Positions 26,001-37,800 of a stretch of 64,000 bases of DNA are shown here, in pieces; the stretch's first letter is position 1, and each line of letters opens with the position of its first letter. This stretch comes from Lingula anatina (taxonomy: Eukaryota; Brachiopoda; Lingulata; Lingulida; Lingulidae): positions 254,130-318,129 of the forward strand of contig NW_019775236.1 in NCBI RefSeq assembly GCF_001039355.2. Reading direction: 5' to 3'. The position numbers and the translations under genes were made by a program. Under the pieces are notes generated by a model. The model was not told the DNA's origin. It was given only the letters and a program-made list of their open reading frames with translations, and searched no databases.

Positions 26001-29000
26001 TTTGCACACAAAAATTTTATTAAAATTTGCATGCAAATTAACTGAGCACAGTACCAAAAAAAGATTGTATTAAGTTCTGCTTACAGAGCCTTGATTGGTA
26101 AAAATTTATAAGAGGGTCAGGTCAGTTCACTGTAACTTGGAAATCTTATTTGTTTCCAGTTTTCAAAGACCTTTGTTGGTGCTGCTAGATAGAAATATGG
26201 ACTTGGCAACACCATTTCATCACACATGGACATATCAAGCCTTAGCACATGATGTTCTGGTATGTATCTGCATAGCAAAGGCTTTGAATGTCTGCACATG
26301 TACTGTAACTGTATCTCTTAAGTTGTTTGAAAAATACATTTATGACAAATTAAAATTAGGTAAATTGTAATCAATTAATTAATTGAATTGGCATTGAGAT
26401 AATTAAGTCTGCTCATTGTTGTATTATGCATTTTTTCAAGGGGATTTCAGGTGAAGGATTCTAGATAATGGCTATCCACTCATTAGAGATAAAATGTTCT
26501 AAGTTGCAAAATTACATGTTTCTGTGTAATGTACACACCTTTTCTGGCAAATGTTTGTCACTGAAATACATTAATACTGATGTTTTGCTTGCAATAGGAC
26601 TTAAAACTGAACAGGGTTGAAATTGAAGAAGCAGTAGAGCAAAAATCCCCAGCACACAGTGCTAGACCTAAGAAAAAGAAAAAGAGTTATGATTTGAATA
26701 CCACAGATCAGTTTTGGCATGAGCAGAAAGGAAGGTAAGTGTGTAGCTTTTTTCTCTACCAATGGTTTTAAAGAAACAAATAACTTATAATCTAAAAACT
26801 TGCAGTCTTATTTTGACCCCCCCCCCCCCCCCCCGCCAAAAATAAAAATTTGTAGCATGCTTCTTGCAATTCTATCTTGATGACAATTTTCTCTCCAATG
26901 ATTATTTTTACTTTGTGATTGTACATAATTTTTCTGAGAACATTTTGCTATTTACCCCCAAATTCAGTCCATTCCCCACTGTGGCAGAAGCTGTTCAGGA
27001 AGCCCTTGAGTCATATAGAAGTCAAGAAGATGAAGTCAAAAGATTAAAACATGTTATGGTAAGTTCCAAAGAACTTCACAGAACTTTGGTTGTTTATACG
27101 TTTTGTGTACAAGCATTGTCATCATAGTGACTATTATTTTAAAGACCGCTTGTTAGTATTTATAAAAAGCAGTTTATGAAATCATAACTATTCACTGCCA
27201 TCTCTCACTTACCCCCTGCTCTGGTTTTTTACTATTGAATCGACACAGTTGACTAAGATTTTCAGATGAGTTAAAACATGTGCAAAACTACCATTTGACA
27301 GTTTTGGTTTTATTTGATGTTGTTTTATATAATTTATAATAATTTTATTATTTTTTTTTATTATTTTTTATTTATTATTATAATTTTTTTTTTTTTTTTT
27401 GGGGGGGGGGGGGTATTTCTGTGAAATGGCAGTCATATTTGTTTGAATTTTCCAGGGTTTGGAAGGTGAAGATGATGCTGCCATCAGTATGCTTTCTGAT
27501 ACCACAGCAAAGCTCACTTCTGCTGTAAGGTAAGACTCCAAACCTCCAAAGAGATAACATTTCATTTTTGTATAGATTTGAGAAATTTGGATCTGACAAT
27601 ATACGAAACTATTCCCATGTAATTTCAAATAGAAAATTTCTTCTGTGTGGATCAGATATCATTGGTGCCTTTTCATATTCAGAATTTTCCCCAAAATAAT
27701 ATAATTTATAATAATAATAATATAATTTTTATTATTTTTATTATCTTATCCACAATACTTCTCATATAATTTGAAAATGTAAAAATAAACTGGAAAAGGA
27801 CTCTGAGAGCGCAGACCTCTGCCAAGGCAGCAGTTTATTATTATTATTATTATTGATTATTGATTGATTATTGATCCAGATCACCACATCTGACAGTTCC
27901 TGAAAATTTCATCAAAATCAGTCCATAACTTTTTGAGATATGTTGATGACAAACAAACAAACAGACAAACAGGGGGGAAAACATAACCTCCTTGGCGGAG
28001 GTAAAAAACTGGCTGGTTTTGTCTCTGAAACTCCTGATTTCATGAGATCTAGAAATGTGCATAGACTTGAGATATTACAACAATTAATTTATTGAAATTC
28101 TTTAAAATAGCTAAATGTGCTTCATCTATATATTTGACCTTGTTAATATTTTTAGTTCCCTACCAGAGTTGCTGGAGAAGAAGAGATTGATTGACATGCA
28201 TATGAACATTGCAACAGCTCTGCTGGACCAAATTAAGGTAATATTCAACACCAAAAGCCATTAAAGTTACACACTCCATGGGTTTGAAAATACCAAAATG
28301 CTCATTTTTACCATCCACAGCTTTTAATAAAACCTTACATACACCTTTAAATTATTTAACCCCTTGAATATTTTTCTGGGGAGAACCTGATGTTGATATT
28401 TCCATTGGGGCTTATAGGAAAATGTATTATGATTGCTGTTATGACTGGCCAGTCATTTCAAGTTATAATCAACCTTTATAAACTTTATCAAAGGTTGAAT
28501 CTAAGTGCACATAGGGATTAAAGTAAATGAATCTTGATTACAAGTAAAATGCTTGTTTTGTATCTTTTTTTCCTGCTGTATTGTTTAACAGGTGATTGGC
28601 TTTTTTTTTGTACTTGGCATATTTTTTTAAATGTATGTAATCCATATTAAAAGTTTTTATTAGGCCAGAAAACTGGACACTTACTTTGAGATAGAAGAGA
28701 AAATGATGAGCAAAGCTTCCTTGGTAAGTTTCTTTGGGGTATTTTTTCATGTAACCGCTATTAAAAGCTTTTAACAATAATGTGGATTGGATCTTTTTGA
28801 GAAGCTTAATATTTTGCATGAAATGTACTGAATTTTTGTTTAAAATAATGTTACCTTTTTGATTGGTTAAATCTTGTATATTTTTTTACTTTAAGGAAAA
28901 ATCCTTGATGGATATTATAACAGATCCTGAGGGTATGTATGCTATTTGTATGTGACACTAACTGATAATAAGAGATTCATTGATATTCTTAGGTTTTTTG

Positions 29001-30568
29001 TCTAGTATTAATGTTTGTTTTTAGAATAGTTTTCTGATTTGATGAGCTGCAGTAGAAGGCTTGTGAAACTTCAAATCTTATGTTTTGGTTTTTGTCAAGT
29101 CAAATGCCATTACTTTCTAGTTTTCATTTGTTTGTTTTAATGAATAATTATCATAGATGTGTATTGCTCATCCACATAAAAATGGATTAAGATGAAATAA
29201 AAAGAAATTAATAATGAAAATGAAAAAAATAACATTAAAAAAATTGTGTTTTTTTTTAGCTGGTACCCCAGAAGATAAGTTGAGACTGTTTATCATTGCT
29301 TTAGTGTGTGGTCCTACAATGACTGATGTAAGTGTTAGCTGTGATAAAAAATGAGGAAATAATCTTGAAAGCAACAAAAGATAAAAGATCATTAATGTCT
29401 TAAGTGGCTTAAGGTAAACTGTTAGATCCAGATGAATATGTGTGGTAACAAACCAGGATGGGATTGTTTCCTTTTTATCCTTTCCTGGTGATGCAAATGT
29501 CCTAAAGTGTGTTCCATCTGACCTATTTTTTATACACCTTGTATATTGCATTTCATCTAGGCTGAAGTAGACCAGTATGCTGTTGCCTTGCAAGGTGCAA
29601 ACTGTGAGATAGATTCCCTCAAGTACATCAGGAGGTGGAGGTTAGTGCTCAGATATACAGAGAACTTCTGTTCTTATATTTGGTGTGGATTTTGTAGATC
29701 TCATGGTGGTTCTGTATGTCATTATTTTGAAGAAAATCGACATTTTCTTTCTGTGAGCCTTAATTAAAGTTCATTTATTACCTGCCTCTCATGGATTTTT
29801 CCTCATCGGTAATTATTATCATTCCTGATTTTTAGAGCATATGCCAAGATGACAGCAGCTCCAAGTCAATATGGTGGAGGTGGCACAACAACAGTCGGGT
29901 AAGATACTTCTATAAAGATGGTCTGAAATTTTTATTGTAGGGAAGTTTGAATTTTATAATATTTGTTTCTAAAATACATGAAAATATAGTTCTAAAAAGA
30001 TATCTGCCTAAGCTTGTCAGGAATTTTAAAAAGATACGACAGATCACAAGCACTCCTTAGGTCAGCAAGTTTCTATAAATGTTGAGATCCATTCAGTGAT
30101 TCTTGCTGATTGAAGAAAATGGTCAACATTGAATTTCTTATTATTCGTTTGTAGAATGTTCTCCAAACTTATGTCACAAGCCTCAAATTTTGCCATGGAA
30201 GGGGTAAAGAACTTGGTGGTCAAAAAACATGTAAGTTTTGTCACAAAATGATTGGAATTTTTTGCATCTGTCCATCACGATTCTGTTTTCTTGTATCAAT
30301 AAATCTTTATTTAGAATGTAGAACAGAAAGATTGATATTACATTATTTACTTTAGTAAGAAGCTTGGTTGACATTGAGAGAAATTGACCACTAACATGAA
30401 CTTTGAGCAAAGTGCTTTCTAGTATGAACATCTAAGTTTCTTCAGTGAAATTTTACTGTCAGAAATTAGCAAACACTGCACAGAAAACAAATTTTCCCGA
30501 CTGTCCTTTACTATACAGTATAAAATATCTAAATTGAGCTGAAACATGTTACATTTGAAGTGTTTAAG

Positions 30569-30601
<33 letters not shown>

Positions 30602-31720
30602 AGAAACTTCCTGTAACCAGAATAGCAGATGCTTTGATGGAGATGAAATCTTATCAGGAAACAGATGACTACAGATACTTTGATCCCAAAATGCTGAGAG
30701 CTACTGACAGGTGAGTGAGGACCACCAGGTACAGAACCCTTGTAAGCATATGTGTATTGTGGCAATAAGTTATTAATATTTTTTTTATTATTTTTAATTA
30801 ATTTTTTTTTGTAACTACAATCTGAATAATGATAATGCTTGAAATTCAAATCAGTTATCAATTGCCAGAAAATAATATATCATACAATAGACCAATTTTT
30901 TTATTCATTGTAGCTCTGTACCAAGGAACAAGTCCCCATTCCAAGAGGCAAGTATAATATTTCATGATAAACGTAAATAACTCTTTTATGCTTTTTAAAA
31001 TCTTATTCTGACATGAAGAGACCATTAATAATTGTTTTCACATAATAAGATCAACAGAGCTGTCATATATCACACACTGGTTCTTGTATTGTTTATATTT
31101 TTCGTGTTCCTTACAGGCATATGTATTTATTGTTGGAGGAGGAAATTACATAGAATATCAGAATTTAGTGGATTATTACAAAGTAAGTAAAGAAAGTTAT
31201 TTATAGCGCTGGTATTCTTGTCTATGACATAACAAAATAAGCACAACTACCCCTGCTTTTTAAATAGACTTAATTTGGGTCCTCTGTTGCAATTTTTAGG
31301 TTCAACTCTGAAGTTTAAAACAGACTTATCTCAGCCCTTTTTCTCTACATGAATTAAATTTGTGTAAATGTGTTATTTGCTTGTAGGGAAAAACACAGTC
31401 TAGCCCAGGCAAGAAGATAACATACGGCTGCACAGAACTTTTAAACTCTTCACAATTCCTTAGACAAGTAAGACATTTCTGTTGTTGTAATAAGTTGCTT
31501 ATTATTGCTTGTTACAACTGATATTGTAAGTAAGAGATTTTTGTTGTTGTTATAAGTTGTTTTTATATATCATTACAACTGATAATGAACAAGTGCATGC
31601 AGATATTTATCTCAGCAAAAAATTGATTTCACTTTATCAACAAGGACACCCTATTTATATCTGTAAAATACTTTACATGCTTCATTTGCCTTATTACCGA
31701 GCATACATAGGCAGTGGAGA

Positions 31721-31762
<42 letters not shown>

Positions 31763-31835
31763 TGCAATATGGAATGCATTATTGAGTATTCTTTTTTGCT
31801 TGTAGTTGGCTGCTCTTGGGAAGGAAATGCCATGA
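22730..31835 (+). CDS. SCFD1: Sec1 family domain-containing protein 1 (Sly1)
   Basis: Twenty-three exons join in phase to a 636-aa SM protein (human about 642): 22730-22760, 23187-23346, 23626-23716, 23969-24091, 24328-24415, 24666-24755, 25066-25207, 26160-26259, 26598-26734, 26968-27058, 27456-27529, 28156-28237, 28664-28723, 28896-28932, 29260-29327, 29561-29640, 29836-29898, 30155-30230, 30604-30710, 30914-30947, 31117-31182, 31387-31467 and 31806-31835. Diagnostic blocks include [53 protein letters not shown] and [15 protein letters not shown] basic KKKKKSYD patch precedes the helical domain. Intron 20 uses a GC donor (30948). By family knowledge, Sly1 binds syntaxin 5 and syntaxin 18 and promotes SNARE assembly in ER-Golgi transport. 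It is divergent from ZW10, which works on the same syntaxin 18 machinery. Confidence 0.96.
27787..28005. mobile_element. RTE-like 3'-tail / SINE-like dispersed repeat in SCFD1 intron 11
   Basis: The left edge has GCAGACCTCTGCCAAGG and the right edge CCTCCTTGGCGGAGG, which are imperfect inverted copies of each other. Between them lie an ATT microsatellite, GATCCAGATCACC, a conserved core around 27898-27945 (CTGAAAATTTCATCAAAATC and the following CATAACTTTTTGAG) and an ACAAACAAACAGAC tract. This arrangement is familiar from RTE-type LINE tails and derived short repeats in many fish and invertebrate genomes. Family assignment is from memory and would need a repeat library. Confidence 0.6.
30570..30600. 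repeat. ATT microsatellite abutting SCFD1 exon 19 acceptor
   Basis: About nine TTA units end directly in AACAG, the acceptor of exon 19 (30604). The repeat replaces a normal pyrimidine tract. Confidence 0.85.
31722..31760. repeat. AT microsatellite in the last SCFD1 intron
   Basis: About nineteen TA units, 45 bases before the final 30-base exon. Open frames over it are repeat-driven. Confidence 0.9.
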
Positions 31836-33667
31836 GACAAGATATTCAAAGCTGGACTTTTCATGAAGCACCTTATTTCCAAAGGACAGTGTAAAACCAT
31901 CAGTACCACTGCCGAGAATTATGTAAAATTTTCTTTTTGGGAAGGATTCTTTTATATTTAAAATGAAAATGTATGTCTAAAATTGGCTTGATACAAGAAC
32001 TGTCAGAATAAGTTCTCTGTTATATACAGGTAATATGGGCCAGATGGATTAATGTGAAATGATAAATATTTATGAAAAGTTTCAAAATTATTTGTGGAAA
32101 CAGAATTGTTACCTTTGAAAGCTTAAACTGTGCCCAAATAACTAAGTGATGAAACCTGGACCCCAATGGTTTTTACCCAGGTAAAGCCAGTTTCCTTGAA
32201 GAACTGTAACAAAGACACTTTTTTTTTGGGGGGGGGGGTGCATCTTGACCCACATTTTCACGTAAATTAATTCCATTTGTTAAAATATGAGTGAAAAGAA
32301 CTCTCCTCTAGTTACAAGTGATGGTGTATATATATATATAAATATACAATAACTAGGGGGTGTGGAAATAAAAGCATGGCAATAGAACACAATTGTCTCT
32401 TTTTTCATTTATTGAAATGGTATNTGTGTGTGCATCTTGACCCACATTTTCATGTAAATTAATTCCATTTGTTAAAATATGAGTGAAAAGAACTCTCCTC
32501 TAGTTACAAGTGATGGTGTATATATATATATAAATATACAATAACTAGGGGGTGTGGAAATAAAAGCATGGCAATAGAACACAATTGTCTCTTTTTTCAT
32601 TTATTGAAATGGTATAAGTAGAACAAGATTTCACACAGTTGTTTGAAATGATCCCTTCAAACTGACTAGATAATTATAAAAGATTAGTATATGTTTGGTT
32701 GTAATTATCATCTTATTGTTTGGACCACAAAACATGGTATATTTAAACAAAAACAAATTTATGTAAGATGTATATGATGTACATTGTTTCCCAAAATTCA
32801 TAACAATACCGAGTTATATATCTATTCTGTCTGAAAAAAAGACTAAAAACATGCATGTATCAAAGTTTATACATGCAGACGGAAACTGCTTTGAAATGAA
32901 AAATTATATTCTTTCATAAGTGTTTGCTTTCATGTAAATATCTGTTTGTAATACTTCCTGTCATGAAATTGCAATACTCTACCTTTAGTAAATATCCAAA
33001 ATACTCCTAATATCAAAATATATGGTTTCCTCACATTAAAAATTAACATTTTAACCCATATACAAGATATGCTACTGAAAAATCCTATAGGGGTCCCATC
33101 AATATGATAACATTTTTACATAAAAATGAAGATTACAGCGATGACAAACAATTGAAAATACTTGTTCCCATTGGTAAAAATCACCACAAAAACATTTATA
33201 CTGAACCAATATAACTGAACAATGTTAAACTTTTGGGTGTGTGGAGGGGGGGGGGGCTCCAAATGTGAAAAAAAAAAATTCTAATTTACTGAAGCCGTCC
33301 TGTAATGTAAGCAAGCACCAAAAAGAGTAAACTTTATATCAAAGAAATTGAAGAAAAATGATACAAGTCTTATGTCACTTTCAGCAACTTCTGTATAAAT
33401 AGTGTCTGAAATTCTCAATTAGAAGCCATACAGGATAAAAACATTAAAAATTATAGAATAGTTTTAAACACTTCACAATGTCCAAATTACCTATGAAAAG
33501 AATATTAGTATAAATATATGTAAAACATATCAATCTGAGTATATTGTGATTGTAAAAAGTAATATGCAACAGATTCTGAAGCTCTTCCTCTATCAAAAAA
33601 TCCACAATATTGCATTGTTGTCTCTGTGTTAAGACTTCATCCTCCCATTAAAGATTTTCAATATGTA
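31836..33667. other. Tail-to-tail 3' region of SCFD1 and GALNT
   Basis: This holds the SCFD1 3' UTR with AATAAA at 32367-32372 (repeated at 32559-32564 in direct repeat B) and the GALNT 3' UTR on the other strand. No further coding sequence is supported. G-rich runs occur at 32229-32238 and 33246-33255. Confidence 0.6.
32238..32615. repeat. Direct repeat B, 186-bp copies around an ambiguous base
   Basis: Bases 32238-32423 recur at 32430-32615, differing by one substitution in the part compared (CACG versus CATG). The junction carries a single N at 32424. It includes the SCFD1 polyadenylation signal. This has the same signature as the junctions at 21165 and 51007. Confidence 0.9.
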
Positions 33668-34850
33668 TTATCTATTTTCAAAAGAGAAAGTCCAACTCTG
33701 TGTGTCAGAAAGCTCACACTCCCCTATTACCAGTCCTTTCTCTGGTTTGTGGCTGTCCAGGCAAAGTCCACTTTTCTGATGAACCAGCTGAGTGTCCTGA
33801 CGTTCCCACACCTAGAAAAGATAAAAAAANNNNNNNNNNNNNNNNNNNNNNNNNNNNNNNNNNNNNNNNNNNNNNNNNNNNNNNNNNNNNNNNNNNNNNN
33901 NNNNNNNNNNNNNNNNNNNNNNNNNNNNNNNNNNNNNNNNNNNNNNNNNNNNNNNNNNNNNNNNNNNNNNNNNNNNNNNNNNNNNNNNNNNNNNNNNNNN
34001 NNNNNNNNNNNNNNNNNNNNNNNNNNNNNNNNNNNNNNNNNNNNNNNNNNNNNNNNNNNNNNNNNNNNNNNNNNNNNNNNNNNNNNNNNNNNNNNNNNNN
34101 NNNNNNNNNNNNNNNNNNNNNNNNNNNNNNNNNNNNNNNNNNNNNNNNNNNNNNNNNNNNNNNNNNNNNNNNNNNNNNNNNNNNNNNNNNNNNNNNNNNN
34201 NNNNNNNNNNNNNNNNNNNNNNNNNNNNNNNNNNNNNNNNNNNNNNNNNNNNNNNNNNNNNNNNNNNNNNNNNNNNNNNNNNNNNNNNNNNNNNNNNNNN
34301 NNNNNNNNNNNNNNNNNNNNNNNNNNNNNNNNNNNNNNNNNNNNNNNNNNNNNNNNNNNNNNNNNNNNNNNNNNNNNNNNNNNNNNNNNNNNNNNNNNNN
34401 NNNNNNNNNNNNNNNNNNNNNNNNNNNNNNNNNNNNNNNNNNNNNNNNNNNNNNNNNNNNNNNNNNNNNNNNNNNNNNNNNNNNNNNNNNNNNNNNNNNN
34501 NNNNNNNNNNNNNNNNNNNNNNNNNNNNNNNNNNNNNNNNNNNNNNNNNNNNNNNNNNNNNNNNNNNNNNNNNNNNNNNCAAAAAAAAAAAAAAAAAAAA
34601 AAACGCTAGCTTCATGTGTTCAAACCATGTAAAATAAACCATGCTACTTTAAATGTGAGCAACTTACCAAGTTTATGTCATCCTTGCAATATGCTAACAG
34701 CACATAGGAATTTGTGTCCTCAATGTCTGCCATTAGGCACAGGTTCTCTTTGTTACGAATTACACCTTTCTCTTTCATGGTCCACTCCTAAAGACAAAAG
34801 TCAAGAATTCAAAACTGAATTAAAATTGAAAACCTACATAGTGCCAATTA

Positions 34851-34890
<40 letters not shown>

Positions 34891-37800
34891 ACTGGTAGTC
34901 AAGTTTTAGTGTCTTTATGGAAAAAAATATATATTGGGTTTTCTATACAATAAAAATGTATAAAATAAACATGCCATTTCTTGATGTAGATATAAAAATG
35001 CTTTCTTTTTGTCTTATTCTGTCAACTTATAATACTTATGACTTCGCTGTCAGACCATAATGTAATGGTAATATGCTAATAATAATACCTACAACAGCAG
35101 ATAACTGTGCCGAAAATCAACATGGAGTCATGATACACGCAAGTAAATTAAAACTTACAACAGGCTTACCTGAGATGGTTCATTTTCTTTACAAGGTTTA
35201 AATACAACTTGTTTGTCCAAGTAGTCTATGCACATGTCACCCTGTAATATCTGACCATAGGCTACACCATCATGAGCTGGAATTCTTCAGAAAAGAAATA
35301 ATGAGTATCTTTTCTACATACAAATTTGTTTTAACAGTTAACAATAGTGTTTGAATACAAAAGCAGATCATAAGAGTAACTTTGAAAGACAGATTGGTAA
35401 CAGCATTTTGTATCTCATATACCGTTGCATAGTATGAGTAGGATTTGGCTAAGCTGAAGCTGAGATTACACTTACTCTAATTCTGGATACACTTTTTCCA
35501 TAAACCACTTGAAAGACCGACATCCAAGGCTTTTCCTCAACTCTATTCTTCTTGAGATACTGAGCAGTAAAAAAAACTTGTAAGTAAAATTTCATTTAAA
35601 AAGAGCATAAAGTTAGTCATATTTCCTTCAATAAAACGCACATCTGACATTTTTTGAAAAATCAATGAAAAAGAGTTTCCGTTTCTATTTAATCTATCAA
35701 TCATATCCTACTTACTCTCCAATATCAATGTTTTTGGCCTCTGGCCTAGCTTCATAGAAAAACCTTTTGTATTCATCTAACCAAACTTCTGCCACTCTAC
35801 GAGTATTCCTAACAGAAAAAGAAATAACAAAATCGATTTCTCTGCATCATCATTTATAAAATACTTGTAAAAATGGACACTAACCATTCATCATTGTCAA
35901 TTTTTGCACATGTATAATAAAAGTACTAAATTCACAAAAATGGATAAAAAAAAATAAAGAAGGCTGTGAAAATGAATAAAAATTGTTTGTTATAAAATCT
36001 GTCATGTGAAAGGTATGATTGCAAAGACAACAGCGAATGGTATAAAAGTAAAAACGTATAAACTTCTCTAACAAATACTGAAGGTTTTGAAATCTCCTGT
36101 TTTTTTAATCACACAGACAGACCAACCCTACCTCAAGTATGTAGCATCACTACTCTGAGGGAAACTGAAAGGATGTTCCTTTCTAAAGATATGCCCCACT
36201 CTGCTGCAAGGTAATATCTCTGTCTGACCTCCACACAACCAGGCTTTGAATGACAGTTCTGGAACAAATATGTGAAACATGGAAATCCTGGTTTAAAATT
36301 TGTGTGAGTTTATTAAAAATAACACCCAGAGATCAAAATTACTGCAGAGACATATAACATACTATCTTAATGTATAGGATAAATGCAGTGCATAAAAAAA
36401 TCAGGTTCAGAACTTCAAAAATGCAACCATGAATGAAATATAATTTTAATAATAATTTTAAAAAAATATTAAAAAATATAAATGAAAACCAGAATTAAAA
36501 CGGATTCCAATAAGAAAGTACTTTTAAATGCATACATATCAATTTGAACACATTTTCAATAACAAAAAGTAATAATCAATAAATAATTTATTAAAAATTA
36601 AAAAATGCTAGAACACAAGCACATTAATCAATAGAAGCATTCATTTTTGGAATATTTCAATTTATTGATTTATTGAAAGATTATAAAAAAAGGTAGATAT
36701 TTTGAGTAAGCAATCACTGCTTTGGATTGTCCTTATGCATATACAATGCAATGTTTTTGCAAAAAATGCAAATTTAAACCAAACCACTGGGAAACAAAAC
36801 AAAAAATAATAAATCACAGACAATGCTAACACAATCACAAAGTTTAATGTGCATCAACCAATTTAACAGCTAGCATAATGTTAAATACTATATGAAAAAT
36901 TCTGAAAATGCAAGTGCCAAAGATGTGCAGTTCTATATAGGGTTCTGGGGCATAAATATAAAAACCCAAATATCTTGAAAAATATGGAAGACCTTAATTT
37001 CTGTATATACTTAGATAATGTGCAGGTGACCAAAAAAAGCAAAGATGAAATAATGGGCCTAGACTTGTTAAAACATTCTTGTTCACTGCTTAATAACATG
37101 TGCTTTAAAATTTTAGTGTTATGTCACCCAGCAAATACAATTTATTCCAAAATATGTGACTGAAACACCCAGTAGACCATCTAAATTAACATACTATGAT
37201 TTGTATTATTACCCAGTTTAAAACACACTGATTTTACAATGGATAAGCCACCCTGGTCAAAAGCATTATATAATATGAAAGCTACATATGTCAACAGGAT
37301 ACCAATCACCAATTTCAATTATGTTTGATATTTAGCTCGCCTTCACCATCACTCACAGTGGCTGTGCATATTTATAACACTCACCTGTTCATGCTGCTTG
37401 TGAAACAAAAACAACAAAGTGTTATTTATAATACACAATCCAGTTAAGACTAGTCTAATTAAATCACTATACCATGCTCTTTCCCTATAATACTCAGGAT
37501 ACATGTTAAACAGTGCAGACAAACACTTAGCACTTTTTCTTTTCCCAAAAATTTGTTTACATTTACAATAGAAAGATACAAAAATAAAAACATCAATATT
37601 TGACTTTATGCAATACATTTTCATCTTCTGTCATGCTGTAAAATGTGTAATAGCAATATCAACAATATTGATGTGTATAAACACAATCTAGTATAATATT
37701 TTTAGATCAAAATCTCACCAAAATTCTCTCCTCCCCACACTTCAAGATCTGGGTCATATTGCCCTATCTTGTTGAACCAGTCTCTTCTAATGGCAAATAT

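Noticed and set aside
30570-30600. Microsatellites as a CRISPR-like array
   Set aside because: Simple tandem ATT, AT, GT and CT/CA repeats in introns and intergenic DNA; no spacer structure, and the genome is eukaryotic.
33626-34642. Long open frames across the N gap
   Set aside because: Most of the length is undetermined bases; the only real coding sequence there is GALNT exon 15 on the minus strand.
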